The notes below the pieces were generated by a model that had not been told where the DNA came from, made no database searches, and saw only the letters and a list, made by a program, of their open reading frames with translations. A stretch of 64,000 nt of DNA, taken from positions 1 through 64,000 of the forward strand of contig JAEUSU010000019.1 in assembly GCA_016788635.1 (NCBI GenBank). The letters are read 5' to 3'. The stretch comes from Flavobacteriales bacterium (lineage in GTDB: Bacteria; Bacteroidota; Bacteroidia; Flavobacteriales_F; PHOS-HE28). Below are positions 38,848 through 46,853 of the stretch, in pieces. A program made the position numbers and the translations under genes. The stretch's first letter is position 1, and each line of letters opens with the position of its first letter.

Positions 38848-40296
38848 ATGCTTTTCAACTCGATCGACTTCGCGGTATTCCTGCCGTTGGTCTTCCTGCT
38901 CTATTGGGCCGTTTTCAACCGTTCACTGCGAATGCAGAACGGTTTCCTGCTCCTTGTAAGTGCGGTCTTCTATGGCTGGTGGGATTGGCGCTACCTCGGT
39001 CTTGTGTTCATCAGCGCTGCCATCGATTACACGGTGGGCCTAACTCTCGAAAAGACGGACGACGAGAAACGCCGCAGACAATTGCTGACCCTCAGCATGG
39101 TGGCCAACCTGGGCATGCTCGGGTTCTTCAAATACTGCGACTTCTTCATCACCAGTTTCAACGATGCGTTCACTTTCCTGGGCATGCCCATCGGTCTGCG
39201 CACCTTGAACATCGTTTTGCCGGTAGGTATCAGTTTCTACACGTTCCAAACGATGAGCTATACCATCGACGTGTACCGGAAGCAGATCAAGGCCGCACAC
39301 GACCCGGTGGCCTTCTCGGCATATATCCTCTTCTTCCCCCAGCTCGTGGCGGGGCCCATTGAGCGCGCCGGTCAGTTCCTTCCGCAGTTCCTGCAGCCAC
39401 GCACCTTCGACCTGGACAAGGCACGCGACGGACTGCGACAGATCCTGTGGGGCCTGTTCAAGAAGATCGTGATCGCGGACAACTGCGCACCCATCGTCAA
39501 CTCCATCTACGCCGATGTCGATAATGCGAGCGGCAGTTCGATCGTGCTGGCCACCGTGCTGTTCGCGTTCCAGGTGTATGGCGATTTCAGTGGATACTCC
39601 GACATCGCCATCGGTAGTGCGCGCCTGCTCGGCTTCAGCCTTATGCGCAACTTCGCGTATCCCTACTTTTCACGGGACATCGCTGAGTTCTGGCGGCGCT
39701 GGCACATCTCGTTGAGCACTTGGTTCCGTGATTACCTGTATATCCCTTTAGGTGGAAGCCGCGGTGGCAAATGGATGGCCATGCGCAACTCGCTCATCAT
39801 ATTCACCGTGAGCGGCTTCTGGCATGGCGCTGCGTGGAACTTCGTGCTATGGGGGCTCATCAACGGACTGTACTTCATTCCCTTGGTATGGACCGACAAA
39901 GCCAAGCAGCATATCGAGATCGTTGCCAAGGGACGCACCTTCCCCACGCTTCCCGAGGTAGGGCGCATCCTTTTCACGTTCATGCTGGTTTGTACCTTCT
40001 ATGTGATCTTCCGCTCACAAGGGCTCGGCGGCATGTACACGGCGTTCAGTGCGATCCTGAGCGCAAGCCTGTTCACGGTCCCGTCCATGCTGCTCACCAA
40101 GCCCGTGGCCATCGCGCTAGGAGCATCGGCACTGATGTTCCTGCTCGAATGGTCGGCGCGTGAGCGCGCTTACGGCCTGATGCTGGATCCACGTATGCCC
40201 GCATGGGGCCGCTATGGCATCTACTACGGGCTGGTGTTCATCATTGTGGCGTTCGCCCCCATGTCCGGCGGTGAGTTCATTTATTTCCAATTCTGA
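38848..40296 (+). CDS. MBOAT family O-acyltransferase (AlgI-like), copy 1
   Basis: 482 aa with about ten membrane helices. Diagnostic segments: FNSIDFAVFLPLVFLLYWAV at the start, LPVGISFYTFQTMSYTIDVY, FFPQLVAGPIERAGQFLPQF, EFWRRWHISLSTWFRDYLYI and PLGG, and SGFWHGAAWNFVLWGLING holding the invariant catalytic His near residue 325. AlgI-type MBOATs pass an acyl (usually acetyl) group across the membrane to an SGNH partner, which puts it on a polysaccharide. Its stop overlaps the ATG of such a partner by one base (TGATG, 40294-40298). A second MBOAT-SGNH pair follows. The modified polymer is unknown. Confidence 0.95.
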   Translation: MLFNSIDFAVFLPLVFLLYWAVFNRSLRMQNGFLLLVSAVFYGWWDWRYLGLVFISAAIDYTVGLTLEKTDDEKRRRQLLTLSMVANLGMLGFFKYCDFFITSFNDAFTFLGMPIGLRTLNIVLPVGISFYTFQTMSYTIDVYRKQIKAAHDPVAFSAYILFFPQLVAGPIERAGQFLPQFLQPRTFDLDKARDGLRQILWGLFKKIVIADNCAPIVNSIYADVDNASGSSIVLATVLFAFQVYGDFSGYSDIAIGSARLLGFSLMRNFAYPYFSRDIAEFWRRWHISLSTWFRDYLYIPLGGSRGGKWMAMRNSLIIFTVSGFWHGAAWNFVLWGLINGLYFIPLVWTDKAKQHIEIVAKGRTFPTLPEVGRILFTFMLVCTFYVIFRSQGLGGMYTAFSAILSASLFTVPSMLLTKPVAIALGASALMFLLEWSARERAYGLMLDPRMPAWGRYGIYYGLVFIIVAFAPMSGGEFIYFQF

Positions 40297-41222
40297 TGTT
40301 GCGTAAGTTCCTGGTCCAATGCACGGTGCTGGCCCTTCCCATACTGGGCGGCATTCTGCTTTACGGTTGGTGGAACAAGGCCTACTTCCCCGCACCAAGG
40401 CTTACGCCGAACATAGCCGTGAACGAAAAGGTGGAACGCATTGTGCGCCTTCAGCGTGATGGGGCCGATGTGCTTTCGCTTGGTTCTTCCATGACACTGA
40501 ACAACCTCGCCAGCGGGCCGGTACTGGCGCATTTCAAAGGCATGCGCTATGTGAACGCAGGTGCCTGGGGCATGGGTGCGGGCGAACTGATCCAGTTCGG
40601 TCCCATGCTTGTGGAACGCTTGAAACCGCGCATCGTGCTGGTGGCTATGAGCCCGCTTGATATGATCAAAGGCTCGCGCCTGAGCCCTCGCGATAGCGCA
40701 GCCATCGTTCGTCATCTCGATTCTAAGAGCCCTGCCATGGGTTACCTCTGGCACCGGGAAGCGGCCTACTACCTTCGTCAGATGGAGCTGAACAAGATCC
40801 GCTTCGACGACCCTGGCAACTATGAATACCTGGGCTACGATGCCAGTGGTGCAGCCCTTTTGCAAGTAAGTCCCGAACGCCGGGAGCCGGGCCGGTATAC
40901 CGAAACGCCACCCACCTACGACAAGCTGAAGCAGGAGCGCTATGAGGCCTTTGCCCGCTTCGCATCCTATCTCGCCGAACGGGATATCCGCATGATCGTG
41001 CTCTCGTCACCGTTCCGCGAAGGGCTCACGAACGAGGCAGTGACCACGCTGTTCAAGCAGCACCATGCGCGATTGCACGGTATGCTCGACCCACTGGGGC
41101 ATACCCTGCTTGAGGCCGGGGACCGCAGTTGGCCCGATGCGCTTTACGCCGACGCCAGCCACTTCAATGCCGATGGGGCCGAGCGCTTCACTGCGCACTG
41201 CCTGGCCCAGCTCCAGGATTGA
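40296..41222 (+). CDS. SGNH-like acyltransfer partner of MBOAT, copy 1
   Basis: 308 aa with an N-terminal membrane anchor (FLVQCTVLALPILGGILLYG). Block I is LSLGSSMTLNN (about 61-70), with Ser64 or Ser65 as nucleophile. Block V is DASHFNADGAERF, giving D286 and H289, the D-x-x-H pair of SGNH/AlgJ-AlgX and DltD-like enzymes. It probably faces the periplasm and takes acyl groups from the adjoining MBOAT. The one-base overlap with the MBOAT gene indicates tight coupling. Sequence similarity to the second SGNH gene is low although the lengths are identical (308 aa). Annotated as a partner by context; its hydrolase or transferase activity is inferred. Confidence 0.75.
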   Translation: MLRKFLVQCTVLALPILGGILLYGWWNKAYFPAPRLTPNIAVNEKVERIVRLQRDGADVLSLGSSMTLNNLASGPVLAHFKGMRYVNAGAWGMGAGELIQFGPMLVERLKPRIVLVAMSPLDMIKGSRLSPRDSAAIVRHLDSKSPAMGYLWHREAAYYLRQMELNKIRFDDPGNYEYLGYDASGAALLQVSPERREPGRYTETPPTYDKLKQERYEAFARFASYLAERDIRMIVLSSPFREGLTNEAVTTLFKQHHARLHGMLDPLGHTLLEAGDRSWPDALYADASHFNADGAERFTAHCLAQLQD

Positions 41223-41228
41223 TCGGTC

Positions 41229-42698
41229 ATGACCTTCAACAGCATCCGCTTTCTGGTCTTTCTGGCAGCGGTGGTTCCGTTGTTCTACGGCCTGCGCCAC
41301 CGTTTCCGGTGGATACTGCTGTTGGGGGCGAGCATCTACTTCTACATGTGCTGGCGCCCGGAGTACATCGTGCTCCTGCTGGCCAGCGCCGTGGTCGACT
41401 ACTGGGCCGGCCTCCGCATGGGTGCCCAGGCTGAAAAGGAGGCCCGCAAGCCGTACCTCTACCTAAGCCTGGCCAGTAACCTTGGCCTGCTCTTCGCCTT
41501 CAAGTACCTCGGCTTCCTCAACGATAGTGCGCGTACACTGGCTGAAGTGCTTGGCTCCACATGGCCCGTCCCCCATTTGGACATCCTGCTTCCTGTAGGC
41601 ATCAGCTTCTACACGTTCCAGACCATGAGCTACTCGCTCGACGTGTACTTCGGTCGACAGGTCCCGGAGCGACACTTCGGCATCTTCCTCCTCTTCGTGA
41701 GCTACTTCCCACAACTGGTGGCTGGGCCCATTGAACGTGCGGGGAACCTGCTGCATCAACTGAAGGCCCGTGTTGAATTCGATCCGCACCGCATGGCCAG
41801 CGGCGCCAAGATGATGATATGGGGCCTGTTCAAGAAGGTGATGATCGCCGATCGTGTGGCACCCATGGTGGACCACGTTTACAACAGCCCGGGCGATCAT
41901 ACAGGGCCGGCCTACATATTGGCAACCATCCTCTTCGCTGTGCAGATCTACTGCGACTTCAGTGGTTACAGCCACATTGCCATTGGAGTGGCCCGCATGA
42001 TGGGCGTGGAGCTGATGCAGAACTTCGAAGGTCCCTACTTCGCGCGTTCGATCAGCGATTTCTGGCGGCGTTGGCATATCTCACTGAGCACCTGGTTCCG
42101 CGACTACGTGTACATCCCGCTGGGTGGCAATCGCACTGTGAAATGGCGCTGGTACTACAACCTCTTCATCACCTTCCTGCTCAGTGGCATCTGGCACGGC
42201 GCCAACTGGACCTTTGTGATCTGGGGTGCGCTGCACGGGTTTTATCTGGTGTTCGCCATCATCAGCGAACCATGGCGCTTGCGCGTTAATGAACGCATGG
42301 GTCTTACCAGACGCCCTCACCTGCATGCCACCTTGCAGACCCTCATCACGTTCGCGTTGGTCTGCTTCGGCTGGATCTTCTTCAGGGCCAATACGGTGGC
42401 CGATGCGTTCACGATCATCCGCGGCTCTTTCCATGGGCTTGAAGGGTTCTTTGGTCCTGCGGCATTGGGCCTGTACTCCTCACTGCTTGGGACCACCACC
42501 ACGGAAATGCTCATTGCCACCTGGGCCATCATCATCATGATCGCCGCGCGTTGGGCACAACGGCATGGTGGTGCGACCGTATGGGTGGCCCACCGGCCCG
42601 CTTGGCAACGCTGGGCCATTTATTATGCCTTGATCGGCAGCATGGTCTTCTTCGGCGCGTATTACCAGCAGGTGCAATTCATCTACTTCCAGTTCTGA
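41229..42698 (+). CDS. MBOAT family O-acyltransferase (AlgI-like), copy 2
   Basis: 489 aa, the same architecture as copy 1: FNSIRFLVFLAAVVPLFYGL, LPVGISFYTFQTMSYSLDVY, YFPQLVAGPIERAGNLLHQL, DFWRRWHISLSTWFRDYVYI and PLGG, and SGIWHGANWTFVIWGALHG with the catalytic His near residue 325. It is clearly paralogous to copy 1, which is about 0.9 kb upstream, with many identical motif residues but different loops. It begins 6 bases after the first SGNH gene, and its stop overlaps the next ATG by one base. The two MBOATs may act on different acceptors or take different acyl donors. Confidence 0.95.
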   Translation: MTFNSIRFLVFLAAVVPLFYGLRHRFRWILLLGASIYFYMCWRPEYIVLLLASAVVDYWAGLRMGAQAEKEARKPYLYLSLASNLGLLFAFKYLGFLNDSARTLAEVLGSTWPVPHLDILLPVGISFYTFQTMSYSLDVYFGRQVPERHFGIFLLFVSYFPQLVAGPIERAGNLLHQLKARVEFDPHRMASGAKMMIWGLFKKVMIADRVAPMVDHVYNSPGDHTGPAYILATILFAVQIYCDFSGYSHIAIGVARMMGVELMQNFEGPYFARSISDFWRRWHISLSTWFRDYVYIPLGGNRTVKWRWYYNLFITFLLSGIWHGANWTFVIWGALHGFYLVFAIISEPWRLRVNERMGLTRRPHLHATLQTLITFALVCFGWIFFRANTVADAFTIIRGSFHGLEGFFGPAALGLYSSLLGTTTTEMLIATWAIIIMIAARWAQRHGGATVWVAHRPAWQRWAIYYALIGSMVFFGAYYQQVQFIYFQF

Positions 42699-43624
42699 TG
42701 GGACCACGCTCACTGCTCAAACACGGCCTGCTGTTGATCGCGCCCTTCGCGCTGATCCTGGGCACCGTTGCTTGGGTGGACCCATACGGCATGTTCGGCT
42801 GGAAAGGACCCGTTCCAATTGAACTGAAGGAGAAGAACCTGTACCACAGCGGCCGTACCATGCCGTTCAGCAACCTGATGTGGAAGCTGGTCGCCTTTAA
42901 GAAGGATCCCGTGCGCAATGTGCTCCTGGGCGACTCCCGACTTTCGCACTTCGATGTGGGCTACCTGCGCGAGGTGGATGGACGCACATGGTTCAACTTC
43001 GGTGTGCCGGGCGGGAACGTTCGGACCGTGGCCGATGTGTTCAACTATGCGGACAGCACCTGCCGACTTGAGCGCGTGATGGTGCAGGTGAACTTCCGTG
43101 CCATGAACAAGGGTTTCGATTGGGACCTTTTCCACGAGCCCGCTCTGTTGGTGAACGAACCCCTGCTCTATGTCACCAACCGTAGGGTGATCGAGGCCAC
43201 TGGCCTGAACCTGATCAGCCGGTTCCTGCCCGAGAAGCTCTCTTACGATGCCGTGCCCAAGGACCAATGGGAACGCGTGCTGAAAATGGAGCGTGACAAT
43301 GCTGCATCATTCACCTTCGACGAGCAGGCCTTCGGCCGGTTGGAACAGATAGCCGAACGTTGCCATGAACGCGGCATTCGGCTGGTGTTCGTGGAATATC
43401 CCACACACGATGAAGTACGGAACATCTATCGTGAGGCCGGTCTCGATGACGAGCGCGCGCACTATGCAACACGTATGCGAAACATGGCCCAGTACCTCGA
43501 TCTGGACCGTGATGGCGTGTTACCTGCGGACCGGTCGCTCTGGCGAGATCCGATGCACCTTACCGAGGAGGCACAACGCCTCTTGATCGACCGCGTCTGG
43601 GGTGGCGGTGGCAGCGGCCGTTGA
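42698..43624 (+). CDS. SGNH-like acyltransfer partner of MBOAT, copy 2
   Basis: 308 aa from the ATG at 42698, chosen because it overlaps the MBOAT stop (TGATG) exactly as in the first pair; a longer frame from 42551 runs inside the MBOAT gene. A membrane anchor (LLKHGLLLIAPFALILGTVA) is followed by block I VLLGDSRLSHF (GDS 78-80, Ser80) and the C-terminal pair D284 and H287 in DPMHL. That is a complete SGNH catalytic set. It ends with the glycine-rich GGGGSGR. It is likely the periplasmic acceptor enzyme for MBOAT copy 2. It is the last gene of the cassette; 94 bases separate it from the subtilase. Confidence 0.75.
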   Translation: MGPRSLLKHGLLLIAPFALILGTVAWVDPYGMFGWKGPVPIELKEKNLYHSGRTMPFSNLMWKLVAFKKDPVRNVLLGDSRLSHFDVGYLREVDGRTWFNFGVPGGNVRTVADVFNYADSTCRLERVMVQVNFRAMNKGFDWDLFHEPALLVNEPLLYVTNRRVIEATGLNLISRFLPEKLSYDAVPKDQWERVLKMERDNAASFTFDEQAFGRLEQIAERCHERGIRLVFVEYPTHDEVRNIYREAGLDDERAHYATRMRNMAQYLDLDRDGVLPADRSLWRDPMHLTEEAQRLLIDRVWGGGGSGR

Positions 43625-43664
43625 AAACACGAACACGGATCGTTGAAAGACCGGTGCACAGGTG

Positions 43665-43696
43665 TTTGCAGGCAATACGCGGAACGCATAGTTTTC
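43665..43696 (+). promoter_or_regulatory. Candidate promoter of the subtilase gene
   Basis: TTTG (43665-43668) and TAGTTTTC (43689-43696) are 20 bases apart. This is close to the Bacteroidota TTTG-N19-20-TAnnTTTG pattern, with one mismatch in the last position of the -7 box. The ATG is 22 bases beyond the box. Confidence 0.4.
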
Positions 43697-43718
43697 GCTT
43701 ACCTCCAACACCGAACCC

Positions 43719-45263
43719 ATGCGCACACTGTCCTTCCTGGCACTTGCCATCCTGCTCATCACCGGTTGCCGTCGCGATGAACTACAGACCGCCTCCAACG
43801 TGCAAGGCCCTGTACTGCAGGAGATCAGCACCATACTTCCTGTGCCCGCAGGCGACCCGCTGAGCCAAGAGGACCTGGACCGGCTGGTCATCTCCACGCT
43901 CGAGCAGCGCAACGACTTCCAGTGGGAATGGATGGACCTTCACACCCTTTGGAGCGCCGTACAGTACAACGACCACAGCCTTGCCATTGGCTACCAACCT
44001 GTGGGTATGGCGAACATCGATGATGCGCTGCACATGATCAACATCCGCGAGGGGACTTGGCGCGCCGTACACGATGCGCTGATCGAGCGCATTCTCACCG
44101 AACTGAACAAGGAACGCACCGCTGCACCATTAACGCTTGCCGATATCCTCGTGGAGGACGACCCCGTGCTGCCCATCATCACCCTACGCATCACCGACAA
44201 GAACGTGATCACCATGCTCCGCAACCTGCGCAATGTGCGCTACTTGGAGCCACTTGATTACTTCCCGGCCGCCGGTCGCGATGAACGTAGCACCTCGGGT
44301 TGCAGCGCCTCCACATATGCCCTCAACAGTGCAGATGTCAGTACCATCACACCGAACGCGAGGCTGCCATGGAACTTCAACAACCACAACATTCCCAACG
44401 CATGGAACAGCGCCACCGGAAACGGCATCACCGTTGGTGTGATCGACGCCGGGATCAGTTCAGCACAACCGCTCATCGGTAGCGACTTCAACAATGGCGA
44501 TAGCAACGTGGGTCGTGGCATCACCACGGGCTACACCTTCGGTAATTCGGCATTCAGCAGCTGCACGCATGGCACCAGCATGGCGGGCCAGGCCGTTGGG
44601 CCGCGCAATGCCAACGGTGCCACCACGGGCGTTGCCTACCGAAGCGGTCTGCACTTCATCCGCGGGTGCGAGGACGTGGTGCTGGATGGCAGCAGCGAGC
44701 GCACTGGCGTGAAGAACGCGTTAGTGGCCCTTGGCAATACCAACGCGGTCCGCGTGATCAGCATGAGCATTGGCACACCCTTCAGCAGCAGTGTGCTCGC
44801 CGACGGCGTGAACTACGCCTATGGCAAGGGCAAGATGCTGATGGCCGCTGCGGGCACCAGTTTCAGCTGGACCAGCTGGTGGGGCGTGATCTACCCCGCC
44901 GCCCTGAGCAAATGCGTGGCAGTGACCGGTGTGAAGGAGAACGGCGCCAAATGCAGCAGCTGCCACGACGGCAGCCAGGTGGACCTAACCATTTGCATGG
45001 AGCGTAGCACCAATAATTCACGGAACTCACTGAGCCTGCCTGCAAGTGGCACCACACCAACATACATCGGGGGTAGCAGCAGCGCTACGGCCACAGCCGC
45101 TGGTATAGCGGCATTGGTATGGAGCGCGAACAGCAGCAAGACCCGCGAACAGGTGTTGCAGTGCCTAACAAGCACCGCCCAGTTCGCGGCGGCACCGAGC
45201 AGCAGCAAAGGCTATGGTAACATCAACGCAGCCGCAGCTGTTAATTGCGCCTTGGCGCCGTAG
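43719..45263 (+). CDS. S8 family serine peptidase (subtilase), lipoprotein
   Basis: 514 aa. The signal peptide ends in the lipobox LLITGC (Cys17), so the protein should be lipid-anchored in the envelope. A pro-region of about 200 residues comes before the catalytic domain. The triad is visible as NGITVGVIDAGIS (Asp near 244), SCTHGTSMAGQ (His near 283) and GGSSSATATAAGIAALVWSA (Ser near 452). The usual G-T-S-M-A is changed to G-S-S-S-A, but the Ser is kept. Several extra Cys pairs (SCHDGSQ, TICMERS) suggest disulfides. No T9SS CTD is present. The substrate is unknown; processing of exported surface proteins is a reasonable guess given the neighbours. Confidence 0.9.
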   Translation: MRTLSFLALAILLITGCRRDELQTASNVQGPVLQEISTILPVPAGDPLSQEDLDRLVISTLEQRNDFQWEWMDLHTLWSAVQYNDHSLAIGYQPVGMANIDDALHMINIREGTWRAVHDALIERILTELNKERTAAPLTLADILVEDDPVLPIITLRITDKNVITMLRNLRNVRYLEPLDYFPAAGRDERSTSGCSASTYALNSADVSTITPNARLPWNFNNHNIPNAWNSATGNGITVGVIDAGISSAQPLIGSDFNNGDSNVGRGITTGYTFGNSAFSSCTHGTSMAGQAVGPRNANGATTGVAYRSGLHFIRGCEDVVLDGSSERTGVKNALVALGNTNAVRVISMSIGTPFSSSVLADGVNYAYGKGKMLMAAAGTSFSWTSWWGVIYPAALSKCVAVTGVKENGAKCSSCHDGSQVDLTICMERSTNNSRNSLSLPASGTTPTYIGGSSSATATAAGIAALVWSANSSKTREQVLQCLTSTAQFAAAPSSSKGYGNINAAAAVNCALAP

Positions 45264-45284
45264 CACCGCATCGACCTCCAATTT

Positions 45285-45307
45285 GCGGTGACCTTGATGG
45301 TCACCGC
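45285..45307. terminator. Convergent hairpin terminator
   Basis: GCGGTGACC (45285-45293) pairs perfectly with GGTCACCGC (45299-45307) across TTGAT. It lies just after the rightward subtilase gene and overlaps the last codons and stop of the leftward lipoprotein gene, so it can serve both. Confidence 0.7.
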
Positions 45308-45903
45308 TTCAGCGCGGCCTCCAAGCGTTTCTCCAGCGCTTTGATACGCTCCAGCTCGGCCTTCATCAACGCATCTGCGGAGGGCTCCTGCTGCTGGTAC
45401 TTCTCCATCATTACCAGCGTGCGCTTCAGCTTGATCAGCTCCACCAGCTCGTTGGTACGGCGCTGCAGGCTGTCATAGAGTTGCACCAGATCACGCGTAG
45501 CGGCCATGGCCTCGCTATAGCGCGCCTCGCTCTGGCGCAAGATGCTGCGCTGCTGTTCGCGCTCCAGACTGTCGCTGAGCTGTGCGGTATGCGCGAGAGC
45601 AGCATCGTAATAGCTGCGGTTCCGTGCCTCAAAGCGCATAAGGCGCTCCGTACTATCGCCATGCGCGGTCACTTGCCGATCCATCGCGTCGAGCAGTGCC
45701 TGCAGCGAGGTATCCTGCTTCAGGACATCAATGAACAAGGCATCCACAAGGTCGCTGCTGTAGCCACGGCTCGTGAGCGAACCCTTGATGTCCTGCACCA
45801 CATCGGGGTCCTGCAATGCCGTGGGCAGTTGCTCTTGTTCCTTTTCCGGAGGTGAACAGGCAACCATGAGCAGTACCACGAGCAACAGGATAGGGAGGCG
45901 CAT
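45301..45903 (-). CDS. Coiled-coil lipoprotein of unknown function
   Basis: 200 aa. The signal MRLPILLLVVLLMVACSPPE has a lipobox LMVAC (Cys16). The rest is strongly charged and helical, with long runs suited to coiled coil from about residue 95 to the end (SLEREQQRSILRQSEARYSE, then ELERIKALEKRLEAALKR). It contains no enzyme motif that I recognise. It is followed upstream, on the same strand and 3 bases away, by a small membrane-protein gene, so the two may be co-transcribed. It could be an envelope spacer or scaffold, but nothing in the sequence names a partner. Confidence 0.75.
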   Translation of the reverse strand: MRLPILLLVVLLMVACSPPEKEQEQLPTALQDPDVVQDIKGSLTSRGYSSDLVDALFIDVLKQDTSLQALLDAMDRQVTAHGDSTERLMRFEARNRSYYDAALAHTAQLSDSLEREQQRSILRQSEARYSEAMAATRDLVQLYDSLQRRTNELVELIKLKRTLVMMEKYQQQEPSADALMKAELERIKALEKRLEAALKR

Positions 45904-45906
45904 GAT

Positions 45907-46290
45907 TCAACGGAGCTTTTTAATTATCCAAGCAGCCACGAAGGCCTCCAGCATGCTGAGCGGTATGGCGATCGGGAGTATCCCCGTGGGCAACACGCCC
46001 AGGTTGCCGATCACCATCCACATGAGCACGAAGCCCACAAGCCAGGCCAATGCCGCGGTGCGCAGGAGGTCGAAGCGTGTGGAAATGATCGCGATGGCCG
46101 AAGCGAAGAACAACGACCACACGCCCCACATGATGCCATTGATCGGTGCCGCAGGGAACTCCTGTCCCATTGCCTGATAGTGGGAAACCCAATGCGCCTT
46201 CAGCAGGAACTCATTGCGTACGAACTCTGAAAGGCTGATCCACACCGTGGCGGCCAATATGGCCAGCACAATTTTGATCCTCGAACTCAT
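45907..46290 (-). CDS. Small four-helix membrane protein of unknown function
   Basis: 127 aa from the ATG at 46290 (MSSRIKIVLAILAATVWISL); a frame 11 residues longer is less likely because it adds a polar lead. Four hydrophobic segments are visible: IVLAILAATVWISLSEF, IMWGVWSLFFASAIAII, AALAWLVGFVLMWMVIG, and GILPIAIPLSMLEAFVAAWI, with a basic KKLR end. The pattern resembles small uncharacterised membrane proteins common in Bacteroidota. It ends 3 bases before the coiled-coil lipoprotein, suggesting a two-gene unit. Confidence 0.7.
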   Translation of the reverse strand: MSSRIKIVLAILAATVWISLSEFVRNEFLLKAHWVSHYQAMGQEFPAAPINGIMWGVWSLFFASAIAIISTRFDLLRTAALAWLVGFVLMWMVIGNLGVLPTGILPIAIPLSMLEAFVAAWIIKKLR

Positions 46291-46344
46291 GATGCGTTGT
46301 TGTGCATCAAAGCTAACCGACACTTTAGCTGGGCGATCGCGTGA

Positions 46345-46816
46345 CTATGCCGCTTTGAACATCACCGGCAGCCTGTAGATCACATCCACCGCTTTACCGC
46401 TCTGCCTACCAGGGATCCACTTGGGCATCGCCTTGATCACGCGCACAGCCTCGCGGTCCAACGACTGGCCACCCGGGATACCCCGCAACACGCGCACATC
46501 GGTAATGGAACCATCGGCGCGCACCACGAATTCGATGAACACCTTGGCTCCAACACCTGCTTCGGCCATGTCCTCGGGGTATTTGACATTGGCGGACATG
46601 TACTTCATCATGGCCTCCTGACCACCTGGGAACTCTGGCATCTGCTCAGCGAACTGCAGCGGTGTTTCCTGCAAGGTCCCGGTCTGCATTTCAGGTAGAT
46701 CGCCTTCCTCCTGGATCACCTCCCGGAGCTCTTCCACCTGCACGGGAGGTGGCGTGGACTGTGCGCACTACAACGGACAGCAAGAGCAACGCAGCAGAGG
46801 CGAGTGACTTGATCAT
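46345..46816 (-). pseudogene. TonB C-terminal-domain protein gene with a frameshift after the signal peptide
   Basis: The 3' part encodes a TonB-like C-terminal domain: FPGGQEAMMKYMSANVKYPE, then GAKVFIEFVVRADGSITDVR, then GQSLDREAVRVIKAMPKWIP and GRQSG. It has no in-frame start, because a TAG at 46768-46770 blocks it. A good signal peptide (MIKSLASAALLLLSVV) starts at 46816 in another frame. Dropping one base near 46766-46774 would join them as SVVCAQSTPPPVQVEELREV, a perfect signal-peptide end. So this is either a real frameshift or a single-base sequencing error. Such short periplasmic TonB-like proteins normally lie near surface or uptake genes. A TATCTTTG box ends 4 bases before the ATG. 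Confidence 0.8.
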
Positions 46817-46853
46817 GTACCAAAGATAGAGGCGACCTTGACCGACAGCCGAT

